A DNA stretch of 64,000 bases from Hahella chejuensis KCTC 2396 (GTDB lineage Bacteria; Pseudomonadota; Gammaproteobacteria; Pseudomonadales; Oleiphilaceae). Positions within the stretch are counted from its first letter, which is position 1. Every line of letters begins with the position of its first letter. Location of the stretch: positions 682,001 to 746,000 of the forward strand of contig NC_007645.1 of assembly GCF_000012985.1 (NCBI RefSeq). Reading direction: 5' to 3'. Positions 43,126 through 52,700 of the stretch are shown piece by piece. The translations under genes were made by a program, and so were the position numbers. The notes beneath the pieces were generated by a model, which saw only the letters and a list, made by a program, of their open reading frames with translations, ran no database searches and was not told where the DNA came from.

Positions 43126-43791
43126 TTGGCCAAAGCATACCTTCCTCTTATTGGCGTTATTCTTTTGGTTGTGGTGCTTTGGCCTTATCCGGTGCTGATT
43201 CCTCTTAAAATACTCGTGGTTTTCTTTCATGAAGCTTCACACGCCATTATGACGGTGGCGACGGGAGGTGAAGTGGTGGAAATGGTTATCTCCGTTGATC
43301 AAGGCGGACACGTGCTATCCCGCGGCGGTAATCGGTTTCTGACATTGTCCGCCGGCTATCTTGGGTCGTTGATCTGGGGCGTATTAATTTATCTGACAGC
43401 GCTATTGAGTCGCCTTGATCGCGCGCTTATGTTCATTCTTGGACTGTCTTTATTGGCGATAGCCGCCTGGTGGATAAGAGATGTTTTTGCCCTGGGTTTT
43501 GCGCTCGCTACAGGAGGCGCCATGATAGCCAGCGCGATATGGCTGCCGATGTCATTTAATGATGCGGTCCTGCGAGTTATTGGCGTCACCAGTATGTTGT
43601 ACGCCCCATTGGACATTTACAGCGATACGATTGAACGCTCTCACCTGCGGTCTGACGCAGTTATGCTTGGTGAGGCTTATGGTGGCTCAGGCATGCTTTG
43701 GGGCGTAGGCTGGTTTCTGTTGAGTCTGGCCGTTATCTACGTCGCATTTAAATTCGGGCATCGAAGCCCGCCTTCTTCACAAGATAATTGA
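43126..43791 (+). CDS. M50B-like membrane metalloprotease family protein
   Basis: 221 residues with five or six transmembrane helices. HEASHA (35-40) in the first helices is the zinc motif of the M50/M50B group, and a GYLGSLIWG motif follows as in these proteins; APLDIYSDTI supplies an Asp in a late helix as a possible third ligand. Family members include uncharacterised intramembrane peptidases. Start is a TTG with AAGGAG seven bases before it; no ATG fits. It lies 100 bases after the YopT-type gene. Confidence 0.75.
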   Translation: MAKAYLPLIGVILLVVVLWPYPVLIPLKILVVFFHEASHAIMTVATGGEVVEMVISVDQGGHVLSRGGNRFLTLSAGYLGSLIWGVLIYLTALLSRLDRALMFILGLSLLAIAAWWIRDVFALGFALATGGAMIASAIWLPMSFNDAVLRVIGVTSMLYAPLDIYSDTIERSHLRSDAVMLGEAYGGSGMLWGVGWFLLSLAVIYVAFKFGHRSPPSSQDN

Positions 43792-43910
43792 TACCTTTTC
43801 CCTGCGACGCCGTATATCTATACTGAGTTCGCGCATGCAGTGCTGTCGGTATTGAAACGCGGGATGCGAACAAGAATAACAAAAATCGATAGACAATCAG
43901 GAGAGAGACT

Positions 43911-44195
43911 ATGAAAGCTATATGGAATGGCGCAGTTATTGCCGAATGTGAGAACACGATCATTTTGGAAGGAAACCATTACTTTCCTCCTTCCGCCATC
44001 CGGTCAGAATATTTTAAGCCAAGCGATACCCGTACAGTTTGTGGATGGAAAGGCACAGCCTGCTACTACGACATTGAAGTTGAGGGCTCCACCAATCGAG
44101 ATGCAGCTTGGTATTACCCTACAGCCTCAGAAACGGCCAGTAATATTCAAAACTATGTTGCTTTCTGGAGAGGGGTGACAATAGAAGAAGGTTAG
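43911..44195 (+). CDS. DUF427 family protein
   Basis: 94 residues. WNGAVIAECENTIILEGNHYFPPSAI, TRTVCGWKGTACYYDI and AAWYYPTASETASNIQNYVAFW are the complete DUF427 pattern, a small beta-barrel fold widespread in bacteria with no agreed function. AGGAGAG precedes the ATG. Confidence 0.88.
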   Translation: MKAIWNGAVIAECENTIILEGNHYFPPSAIRSEYFKPSDTRTVCGWKGTACYYDIEVEGSTNRDAAWYYPTASETASNIQNYVAFWRGVTIEEG

Positions 44196-44217
44196 CCAGA
44201 TTGGTGTGGCGTGAGTG

Positions 44218-44925
44218 TTACTCCAAACTCCACTCAGCAAGGACGCTCACGCCATTATAGTCGTAGCTCATACTGAGGTAGTTGCTACGCATTTCAACTT
44301 GCGCCGGGGCTGAAAAACCTTTCTCCCAGGTAAGGTCATTGCTTGATGTAATCAGCAGGCGCCAAGCGCCGTTTTCTTGATAGAGCCTGCCCGTGTAGTA
44401 GTAAATAACAGGCAGGCCAAAGTCAGTGTAAGACTCAATATCTGCGATCCATTCATACGTATTGTCTTCTGTTGGGCGAATATCCATTGATCCGCTGAGC
44501 TGCTGGGGCGTTCCATTAACGCTATAAGACAGCAGATCGAAAGAGCCAGCTTTAGCGCTTTTTCTGTCGGAAGGAGTCTGCTCCGGAGCTCGAATAACTG
44601 AGTCGGTGAATAATGTCGGGCTGCTGCGCACCATTATGCCGGTATCATAAACAGATCCCGCTGCGGGAGGCGGTAACTGCTCAAGTTGCGTTAGTTCTGG
44701 CTGTAGCGTCGGAATCAGTGTTACGCCAACGCCGGCGGCCGTGAGCATAAGGGCGGGATATAAAATATCTGGCGGAAGCCGGCCCTGATGGTTGTGATGC
44801 ATTATCTTTTCAGCAACAAACAAAACTAGCCCGGCGATAACTAAGGCCGTACCGGATATTGCTAACAGCGCATCGAAATCTGACATAGCTTTCGCTTGAT
44901 GTTTAGCTTTGCGGGTTGACTTCAT
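44218..44925 (-). CDS. Membrane protein, unknown function
   Basis: 235 residues with two transmembrane helices (about 21-41 and 55-73) and a periplasmic C-terminal domain of 150 residues with many Tyr and Ser (YYYTGRLYQENGAWRLLITSSND). I recognise no family. The start could also be the ATG 39 bases later (MSDFDALL). Convergent with the DUF427 gene. Confidence 0.6.
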   Translation of the reverse strand: MKSTRKAKHQAKAMSDFDALLAISGTALVIAGLVLFVAEKIMHHNHQGRLPPDILYPALMLTAAGVGVTLIPTLQPELTQLEQLPPPAAGSVYDTGIMVRSSPTLFTDSVIRAPEQTPSDRKSAKAGSFDLLSYSVNGTPQQLSGSMDIRPTEDNTYEWIADIESYTDFGLPVIYYYTGRLYQENGAWRLLITSSNDLTWEKGFSAPAQVEMRSNYLSMSYDYNGVSVLAEWSLE

Positions 44926-45178
44926 CCTGGCCGCAGTGGAGATGACATTCAGAGTGAAACTCCCACACTATGAGTCTCATCCTCCTTATCTAAAGGTAGA
45001 ACAAATTAAGTAAAGTGCACTCACAAGCAATCGTCATGTGAGAGGTCTGCATTGCTCAACGAGACCTTACAGTTCGCCGGTTAATATGTCGGTTAAATTT
45101 ACACCATTAAGCTATAGATCTGACGAGTTATACCCTGGTCTCTTTTTTGAGCCAATAATATCAATGGATTGTAAAAGA

Positions 45179-45194
45179 TGGCGCCAAAAATGCT
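45179..45194 (+). promoter_or_regulatory. Sigma-54-like promoter of PEP-CTERM gene 2
   Basis: TGGCGCCAAAAATGCT keeps the invariant GG and GC at N10 spacing, with three mismatches elsewhere. Predicted start near 45205, 64 bases before the ATG at 45269. Further upstream (45076-45100) CGGTTAA occurs twice, 12 bases apart. The rest of the 343-base gap shows no gene. Confidence 0.58.
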
Positions 45195-45268
45195 AATACT
45201 TGGCCACTAATTTGGGCAGGCCTTATGGCTTACAAATCAATAAACCAATAATCGAGTAGTAATTGTCT

Positions 45269-46054
45269 ATGAAAACTTTCAAAGTACTGGCTGCAGTAGT
45301 GGCGCTGGGTTCTTCTGTCTCTGCATATGCTTACCAAATTAACGATGAATATGTGGGCAAGGATCATGGGTATGGCGATGTCATTGGAGACACCTCGAAA
45401 TTCGATGTAAAGGGAATTGATGTAAGTGTTTCAGGCACTATGTTGACTGTCGACGTCTACACGCACTTTGTAAATCATGTTGGTGTTTTTAATAACTACG
45501 TCACCGACACAGCATTGAGCCAGAAAAAAGGTATTGCATTCGGAGACTTGTTCCTTTCTTCAACTTGGACGCCAAATGGCGAGGCTGATACCGGTTATTT
45601 GGATGACAGGCATAGCACTGGCACCAAGTGGACCTATGGCTTCAATCTAGATGACCGTTGGAGCTCCGTAGGCGGAGATGGCGCTTTGTATGAGCTGAAT
45701 GGCGCTGCAAACCGTGATAATGCATATCTGTCCAACAACTTTATCAACGGCAGATATGCCACTTACCGTCACGGTCAGGAAGTTGCTGTTAAAACCAGCA
45801 GCTCTACCGTAACTTCCGTTGGCTCCGGCTCTTGGTTGGTTGATACCGTAAACGGTAAAGTATCTTTCACCTTTGACATTGCGGGTACTGATCTGCTGAA
45901 AGGCGATGAGATTGCTTTCCACTGGGGTATGACCTGCGGTAACGATACTATCGAAGGCAAGATTCCTTTCTCTGTACCGGAGCCTGGCGCACTGGCTTTG
46001 ATGGGCCTTGGTCTGGCGGTGGTTGGTCTGCGTCGTCGTAAGCAGTCTGCTTAA
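45269..46054 (+). CDS. PEP-CTERM sorted secreted protein
   Basis: 261 residues from the ATG at 45269 (an in-frame TTG six bases upstream is less likely). Signal peptide about 1-18 (SVSAYA), a mature domain of 210 residues (DEYVGKDHGYGDVIGDTSKFDVKGIDV region, SWLVDTVNGKVSFTFDIAG) of the kind found in XDD4 or similar PEP-CTERM proteins, and a sorting signal VPEPGALALMGLGLAVVGL with RRRKQ tail. Followed by a strong terminator. Confidence 0.92.
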   Translation: MKTFKVLAAVVALGSSVSAYAYQINDEYVGKDHGYGDVIGDTSKFDVKGIDVSVSGTMLTVDVYTHFVNHVGVFNNYVTDTALSQKKGIAFGDLFLSSTWTPNGEADTGYLDDRHSTGTKWTYGFNLDDRWSSVGGDGALYELNGAANRDNAYLSNNFINGRYATYRHGQEVAVKTSSSTVTSVGSGSWLVDTVNGKVSFTFDIAGTDLLKGDEIAFHWGMTCGNDTIEGKIPFSVPEPGALALMGLGLAVVGLRRRKQSA

Positions 46055-46102
46055 GACAGTATTGCAAGCAGGGCGGGGCATTTAGATTCTCCGCTCAGAA
46101 TT

Positions 46103-46139
46103 AAAAAACCGCGTTGGCTTATCCCAGCGCGGTTTTTTT
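46103..46139. terminator. Bidirectional intrinsic terminator
   Basis: ACCGCG...CGCGGT forms a ten-pair stem with six-base loop, flanked by an A-run on the left and a T-run on the right, between the convergent genes ending at 46054 and 46164. It serves both strands. Confidence 0.9.
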
Positions 46140-46163
46140 ATGTTTTAGCGTTTGATAGTGGAA

Positions 46164-47273
46164 CTAGCTCTCTTTGGCTATATAGAGCTTTCTGACTGCC
46201 ATGTTGAATGCTTCAACGCAATCCGGATCGAACAGCGAGCCGTTGTAACTGTTCACGTAGCGCACAGCTTCAAACAACGACTTCTTATACGAGCGATCTT
46301 CACGTTCACTGGTTATCTCGAAAAATGCGTCACATATGGCCAGGACTCTGGAGCCGAGGGGGATATCTTTGCCGCTGACGCCAAAAGGGTAACCACTCCC
46401 GTCATAGTGTTCGTGATGATGCAGAACGATCTGCGCTGCGTCTTCCCAGCCGCCGAAGCGGTGCAGTATCTGTGAACTGGTGGCGACATGGGCGGCCATT
46501 ATTTTCTGTTCTTCTCGCGACAACAGCTCTTCATGTTTGTGGGCCAAGCCTACGGGTACGAAAGCCATGCCCAAATCGTGCAGCAACACAGCGGCGCTGA
46601 GTTGTTCTTCGTTGAGCTGTCCGCCTAATTCTTCGTTGACGGCCATACAGAGCTCTAATTCCTTCTGAGTACGATCCTTGCGATATATGCTGAGCTGATC
46701 CAACTGGCGCGCCAGGAAGCGAAATAACTGTTGGTCTGAGTCTTTGCCTGGAGCGAAGTAGCTCGGCATGGAGGCTTCCGGACGCGCGACCTCTCCAGCA
46801 TCTTTAGGCCCAGACAGCAGTTCGTCCAGCCCCTCGTTGATAACGGCTATCACGTTTCCGGGGGAGGCGTTACGTACTTTGGCGATAACGTTAAGCAACG
46901 ACTCCTGTAGATCTCCATCGGCGGTGTGATCACTCGCTAACTGTCCGACCAGGGTTTCGACGTAGCCGATGATGCTCATAAAGAAAACGCCGAACATCGG
47001 CTGATAGGGGAGTTCTCCCTTACGCATGTCGGAGACGATTTCCTCCAATTCATGGATAACATCCACCATGGCGTCCAGGAAAACCATTCTGCAGTTGCCT
47101 TTGAGGGAGTGCATGCTGCGGAACAGCTCGTTGATTAACTCAGGATTGACCTGATGCTCCAGGGTTTGAATTGTGTGCTCTATCTCTTCGACGTTTTCCT
47201 GAAAGCAGGCGACAAACTCGTCAATCAGGTCTTTTTCCAACTCAACAAACTGCGGGCAGGTAATTGGCTTCAT
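46164..47273 (-). CDS. Hpt domain plus HD-GYP phosphodiesterase
   Basis: 369 residues. Hpt domain (about 12-115) with phospho-acceptor His55 (SMHSLKGN) and a C-terminal HD-GYP domain with LLHDLGM and HHEHYDGSGYPFG intact, plus RVLAICDAFFEITSER. It should hydrolyse cyclic di-GMP under control of a phosphorelay. The fusion of Hpt to HD-GYP is uncommon; receiver-HD-GYP is the usual form. No kinase is adjacent. Confidence 0.87.
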   Translation of the reverse strand: MKPITCPQFVELEKDLIDEFVACFQENVEEIEHTIQTLEHQVNPELINELFRSMHSLKGNCRMVFLDAMVDVIHELEEIVSDMRKGELPYQPMFGVFFMSIIGYVETLVGQLASDHTADGDLQESLLNVIAKVRNASPGNVIAVINEGLDELLSGPKDAGEVARPEASMPSYFAPGKDSDQQLFRFLARQLDQLSIYRKDRTQKELELCMAVNEELGGQLNEEQLSAAVLLHDLGMAFVPVGLAHKHEELLSREEQKIMAAHVATSSQILHRFGGWEDAAQIVLHHHEHYDGSGYPFGVSGKDIPLGSRVLAICDAFFEITSEREDRSYKKSLFEAVRYVNSYNGSLFDPDCVEAFNMAVRKLYIAKES

Positions 47274-47381
47274 GACATATCGGGCTCCTGTTGAATACGG
47301 ACATCCCCTTGTGCGACTACGCCGCGATGCGGAGGCGATTGCTTTTAGTATAGACGTTGGCTGGGCATATCGAGCGGATGC

Positions 47382-48182
47382 TCAATCAAACTCAAGTAAC
47401 GCCAGCTTTTCACCAAACAGGTAACGATGCCAGGGAGACCAGGCGAGTAGGCTTAAGGCCCCCCAGCGTTCCCAATGATAGTCGAGGATGCACCACTCCT
47501 GTCTGACCTTTATGTGAGAGTTCCAACTTTCCAGACGACGGATATTGTGCAGAGTCCATTGAAAAGCGGCGTTCATCCAACCAATGGCTTCATGTAAGTG
47601 CGCCTGACCCAGTGCTCCGTGAGGCAGCATCTCCAATAGCATACGGGCATGCGGGATACGTTCGGCAAGGTCATTGAAGAACTGTTTGATGCGTTGCTCG
47701 GTGAAATACATAAGGACGCCTTCCGCCAAAATCAGACAATTGTCAGACTCTCCGGCGGCGTGCTCCAACCAGGAGACGTCAAACAGCGACTGCTCCAACA
47801 TGCGGTAGCGGTCAGAATCGCTGAAAAACAGACGGCGAGCGGCGATGACATTAGGCAGGTCGAGATCGAACCAGTGTATCTGGCCGTTGTCCACGCGCAG
47901 ATAGCGACTGTCGAAACCCGCTCCGAGATTGATGATAACCGCCTGAGGATGGGCGTTGATAAAATCCATCACCAGTTTGTCGATGAGGTCTGTACGGATT
48001 GCGATGGCTAACTGTGATAACCAGGCGTTACTGAAGCGCTTGAAGTCATAATTGAGGCGCTGGTACATTTCCAGAGCCTTGTCGTCATGAATGATGGCGT
48101 CGGGGCGCAAGGTTTCCATCGCCCTGGCCCACAAAGGGAGAAGTGCGGTTTCTGAAATATCCCGCAATTGCAGCGTCTCCAT
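47382..48182 (-). CDS. SAM-dependent methyltransferase, leucine carboxyl methyltransferase family
   Basis: 266 residues of the PPM1/LCMT-like family. INLGAGFDSRYLR is the SAM motif, FDLDLPNVIAARR the acidic binding strand and ILAEGVLMYFTEQRI a family signature. In bacteria these act on small molecules (for example in polyketide and tetracenomycin pathways) or are uncharacterised. No biosynthetic cluster is near. Confidence 0.83.
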   Translation of the reverse strand: METLQLRDISETALLPLWARAMETLRPDAIIHDDKALEMYQRLNYDFKRFSNAWLSQLAIAIRTDLIDKLVMDFINAHPQAVIINLGAGFDSRYLRVDNGQIHWFDLDLPNVIAARRLFFSDSDRYRMLEQSLFDVSWLEHAAGESDNCLILAEGVLMYFTEQRIKQFFNDLAERIPHARMLLEMLPHGALGQAHLHEAIGWMNAAFQWTLHNIRRLESWNSHIKVRQEWCILDYHWERWGALSLLAWSPWHRYLFGEKLALLEFD

Positions 48183-48340
48183 CGTCGTGCTCCCTGAATG
48201 TCCCCATGCCTGTTTCAGCCGTTAAACGGCATCAACAAGTCTGGTATATTTTCACGAAATATCCAGCGACTACTTAGTCAAGCGGAGAACGTGCGTGCGT
48301 CCGGGAGGAAGTGGGGCGCACGCGAAGAACGCTGTTTTGG

Positions 48341-48370
48341 CGTTTATTCAGATAACGTTTATTCAGATAA
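48341..48370. repeat. Exact 15-base tandem duplication at a gene end
   Basis: CGTTTATTCAGATAA occurs twice back to back (48341-48355 and 48356-48370). The second unit contains the stop and last codons of the minus-strand gene, so the coding end LSE-stop is repeated just beyond the stop. Confidence 0.85.
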
Positions 48371-48556
48371 ATAGTAGTCTTCGGTAGCCTCACGCAACCG
48401 CTTGTTTTCGAGGTAGTCCTCTATTGCCCGGCGGGCTTGAAGGCGTCGCTTGGAGGCTTGCTTCTCTTTGCTTTTCCTCTCTTGAGTTTCGGTTTCGTAA
48501 AAAACGTCAAGAATGGTACTGGCGACGGAATCGGAAGGTTGATTCATGTTTTGCAT
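48359..48556 (-). CDS. PA3496-family small protein
   Basis: 65 residues, highly charged and helical: ERKSKEKQASKRRLQARRAIEDYLENKRLREATEDYY. The RRAIEDYLExxRLRE pattern is that of the PA3496 family of small proteins linked to envelope integrity in pseudomonads. GGGGAA precedes the ATG. It ends in the duplicated 15-mer. Confidence 0.75.
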   Translation of the reverse strand: MQNMNQPSDSVASTILDVFYETETQERKSKEKQASKRRLQARRAIEDYLENKRLREATEDYYLSE

Positions 48557-48735
48557 GGCTTTCCCCTTAGCCTAGTGACGGTTCACTGTAATTGTTATTT
48601 TTTACACTGGAATGACAACCGGCTTACTGCTTGATAACGCCTGTTATCAATCCGTTCCTGCGTTGGTGTGATGTCTTGTCCAGCCGACTGAGGAGCGTCG
48701 GTCTTATGCTGTATATTATTTCACCGATAGTACAA

Positions 48736-49593
48736 TTAATTAGGCGAGAGCCGCAACGAGCTTAGATTCTTTTTCGCTTGGTTGAGCTTTTGCACATGCT
48801 GCTCATCAAGCTTTTGAAATAGATTGCTGGCGATCGTGTCCAGAATCATCAAGTGGGCAAGGCGAGAAGCCAAGGGCGTGAAGGCGTCAGCGTTTTCGTC
48901 CACTGAGACGCCGATGTTAAGGTTGGCGATATTGGCCAGCGCCGATTGTGGCGGGCTGATGGCGACAACTTTGGCGCCGGAGGCGCGCGCCTGCATGCAG
49001 GATTGAATCAGGTTATTCGTGCGGCCGCTATGGGATATGGCGATTATAACGTCGTTGGTTTCCACCAGGCCGGCGATCAACATTTGCGTATCAGGATCGG
49101 GGCAGGCATGGGTACTCGGCTTCAGGCGAAAGAATTTCTGCTGAGCGTCCGCCGCCACGGCGGCGGACGCTCCATAGCCGAAAAAGTATAAGCGTGGGGA
49201 GTTGGAAATCCAGGCGCATGCCTGCTCAATCCGATCCCAGGCGAGCTGATTGAAGACCTGCTGCAATGACGACTGTACGTCGCTAAATATTTTGGCGCCG
49301 AGTTGCTGCAGGCTATCTCCAGATCGTGCTCGGAATGGCGTTTGCCTCTGCATGCTTGCTAGCTGTTGGGCGAGGCTCACCTTAAAGCTTTGAAAACTGT
49401 CGAAGCAGATAGTGCGACAGAATCGCACAATGGTTGGTTCGCTAACGCCCGCCTCGGTAGCCAGGTCGACGATACGCATATGAATGACATCATTGGGGTT
49501 GCGCAACACGCATTCCGCGACTTTTTGTTCGCTTTTGCGCAGCGTGTCCCGGTTCTGTCGAAGCCAGCTCAATATATCGTGGGGGCGTCCCAT
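48736..49593 (-). CDS. MurR/RpiR-family regulator (HexR-like)
   Basis: 285 residues from the ATG at 49593 (AAGG eight bases upstream; the longer start at 49614 lacks one). Helix-turn-helix domain (1-77: KSEQKVAECVLRNPNDVIHMRIVDLATEAGVSEPTIVRFCR) and a C-terminal SIS sugar-phosphate-binding domain (YFFGYGASAAVA, AISHSGRTNNLIQS). The sequence is closest in feel to HexR, the regulator of central sugar metabolism, but zwf or edd is not adjacent, so I leave the symbol open. Confidence 0.87.
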   Translation of the reverse strand: MGRPHDILSWLRQNRDTLRKSEQKVAECVLRNPNDVIHMRIVDLATEAGVSEPTIVRFCRTICFDSFQSFKVSLAQQLASMQRQTPFRARSGDSLQQLGAKIFSDVQSSLQQVFNQLAWDRIEQACAWISNSPRLYFFGYGASAAVAADAQQKFFRLKPSTHACPDPDTQMLIAGLVETNDVIIAISHSGRTNNLIQSCMQARASGAKVVAISPPQSALANIANLNIGVSVDENADAFTPLASRLAHLMILDTIASNLFQKLDEQHVQKLNQAKKNLSSLRLSPN

Positions 49594-49743
49594 CCAATTA
49601 CCTTGGTGTGTCATATCAGCCTGACGGCGGGGTTCAGCAGGCGGGATGGCTTGAGAATCCGCTTTTGGGGCCAGGCATTGGAAATCGTGTTTTAAGGATA
49701 GACAAAAGCGAAGCAGTATTGCACAAACAAATAGTCGTTGGCG

Positions 49744-52700
49744 TTATTGAATAACCGGAGTTGGACTTTGCAGCGTTACAGGGCCTACGCTTTGTTCGCG
49801 CAAAAGGCTCGCCATCTGTTCGGCCCCCAGCGGCTCGGCGATCAGATATCCCTGCACGGTGTGGCAGCCGCTCTCCCGCAAGAACTGCAAATGCCCTTCA
49901 TGTTCTACGCCTTCAGCGATGACTTCCAGGTTCAGACTTTTACCCAGCATGATGACGGCGCGAGTGATGGCTGCATCGTCAGCGTTGTGGTGTGCGTCTT
50001 TGATGAACATCCGGTCTATTTTCAGTGCGTTTAGCGGAAAGCGCTTGAGATAGGATAGAGAGGAGTATCCCGTACCAAAATCATCCACGGTAATGCGTAC
50101 CCCCATCTCTCGCAGGCGGGACAGCATAAACTGGGTGCGGCTCATGTTTTCCATTAGCGTGCTTTCCGTCAGCTCAAGGTCGAGCAGATGCGGAGGCAGT
50201 TCAGTGTCTTGCAGTACTTTGCGCACCATTTGCGGCAGGTTGCTCTGGCGTAACTGGTGAGCGGAAAGGTTGACGGACACTTGGATATTATCCAGCCCCT
50301 CCCGGCTCCAGGCGGCGGCTTGAGCGCAGGCGGCGCCGAGCATTTGCTCTCCCAGCTCCGTGATCAAGCCGCTTTCTTCCGCCATAGGCACGAAGTCGCT
50401 GGGAGCGATCAGGCCTCTTTGTGGGTGTCGCCAGCGCGCCAGCGCCTCCACACCGGTGATGCGGCCGCTATCCAGTGAGAGCTTGGGTTGGAAAAAAACT
50501 TCCATTTGTTGATTCTGTATCGCCCGGCGTAGCTCGGTCTCCACATCCAAACGCATGCGCGACATGCTGCGCAACATGCGACTGTAAAATTCATAGGTGT
50601 TGCCGCCGAGGTATTTTGCCTGCCGCACAGCCATATTGGCCTGTTGCATCAGGGTTTGAATTTCCCAGCCGTTATCGGGCGCTTGGGTGACGCCTATTGA
50701 GGTGGATACGTAGAATTCATGTCCGTCGATATTGAAGGGCGCTTTCAGTTCATCCAGCAGCTGCTCACAGAAACGGCTTATCTGGGAACGGCTCTTCGCG
50801 GGGGTGAGGATCGCAAACTCATCGCTGCCGAGGCGCGCCAGGGTATGTGCGTGGGATGCGGTTTGTGAGATCCGCGTAGCAACCTGTTTTAACAGTTCAT
50901 CCCCTCGGTCCTGACCCAGGCTTTCGTTGACCTGACGAAAACGGTCGACATTCAGAAGAAGCATATTGATGCTGAGTCCTTGCTCCCGTACTTTACGTAG
51001 AATTTTATCCAGACGCTCACGGAACAGCATGCGGTTCGCCAGTCCGGTCAGCTCATCGTAGTTGAGCAGATAATGGAGCTTCTCGTCTGCTTGTTTTCGT
51101 TCAGTAAGATCGGAAAATAAGCCTGCGTAATGGGTGGTTGCGCCTTCTGTATTGATGATGGAGGTAATTTGCAGCCACTGACAATAGAACTCACCGGATT
51201 TACGCTTTTCATATAACTCACCTTGCCAGCGGCCCCGCAAAAACAGCTCGTCGCGAATACGACTGAACACTTGCCGCTTGTTGGGAGCCTGGCTGAAATC
51301 CTCCAGGCTGCTGCCAATCACTTCTTCCGTCTCATAACCGGTGATCTGGCTAAACGCGTTGTTGACGGTGAGGAATCGGAACTCGGTATCCAGTGCGAAC
51401 ACGCCCTGGGGCGTATGGTCAAAGACGGACTTGGCCAGAAGCAGCTGCTCATCGCGACTTTTCTCTTTGCTGATGTCGCGGCGCGACCCGATCATGCGGG
51501 TAATGCGGCCGAGTTTGTCGAAACTTACCGGCTTGCCGCAATCTTCCACCCAGATCCAGGCGTCTTTAGCAGTGGTGACGCGATATTGCACCCGGTATGT
51601 ATTACTCAAGCCCTTCAGACAGAGCATCATTTCCTTTCTGATGCGCGGACGGTCGTCAGTATGTATCAACCCATGCATGCGCTCCACGAATGCGGTCGCC
51701 GACATTTCTCGGGGACCGAAGGCGTCATGAAAGAATGATTGATAGAGAGAGTTTCTCGGAATATCCCAGTCCCACAAGGCCAACCCTGTGGCTTCAATAG
51801 CCTGCGATAAACGGGTTTGGCTTTTCATCAGCGCATCGCTGATGTTTTTCCGCAATTTGATTTGCTGGCTCAAAATACGATTGGCTTCGGACAATTCGTC
51901 TGTGCGCTCGCAGATAGCGTTTTCCAGCTCTTTTTGAGTCTCGCGCAGCTCGTGTTCTATTTCCTCGCGACGAGTAATTTCATAGGCGAGCTGTTGGTTA
52001 AGCTGTTCTGAGGCGGAGCGGGCGTTATCCAAGTAGGCGATGAGGCCTTGCATCTGCAGGTTCTGATTAAGGTAGCGGCTGGACGCAAGATACCAGAGCG
52101 CGGCGAGTGGGTAGAGAAAGACGCTGAGGATGGCTGCGTTGGTCATTAACTCCGTGGGGAGGGGGGATCTGCCGCTTAACAGGACCGACAACCAGAGAAG
52201 TGGCATGGCGCTAAGAATGATAAATGGAGTGCGCCAGATGCCGAGAAAAAAGGATAGAAGGCCCGCGGCGACGAACTGGGCGATGGTGGCGCTGTCAAGC
52301 CAGGACGAAGGGAGCTCCAGGATGATGTAAGCGGCTACTGGCCCCAACACGGTCGCGATTGCGGCGCTGAGCAACACATAAAGCCTGCTAAGGTTGGCGA
52401 CGTTGCGAGGTAAGTTGGCGCTTTCATCCTGTAATAGAGCCTGAGCCCGTGAGCCGAAGACGGCGAGCAGAACGGCGCAGATAGCTCCCAGCGTGGCAAG
52501 TCCTATCAAGGGCGCTACAGCGTGATAGGGAGAGGCGGTGGCGACGAAGCCCATGGTAATGAAAAAAAGCAATGCAGCGGCGTGGCGACTACGACGCCCC
52601 AGCTTTATAAGTTGCTCCCGACGCACCTTGAGAGGTTTAGGGCGCGCCATGGTCGACATCAGCTTTAAACTGCTTGCTTGAATATCGTTTGTCCCGGGGT

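Noticed and set aside
45201-45217. Alternative sigma-54 site TGGCCACTAATTTGGG before PEP-CTERM gene 2
   Set aside because: The essential -12 GC is GG, so the site at 45179 with correct GG-N10-GC is preferred.
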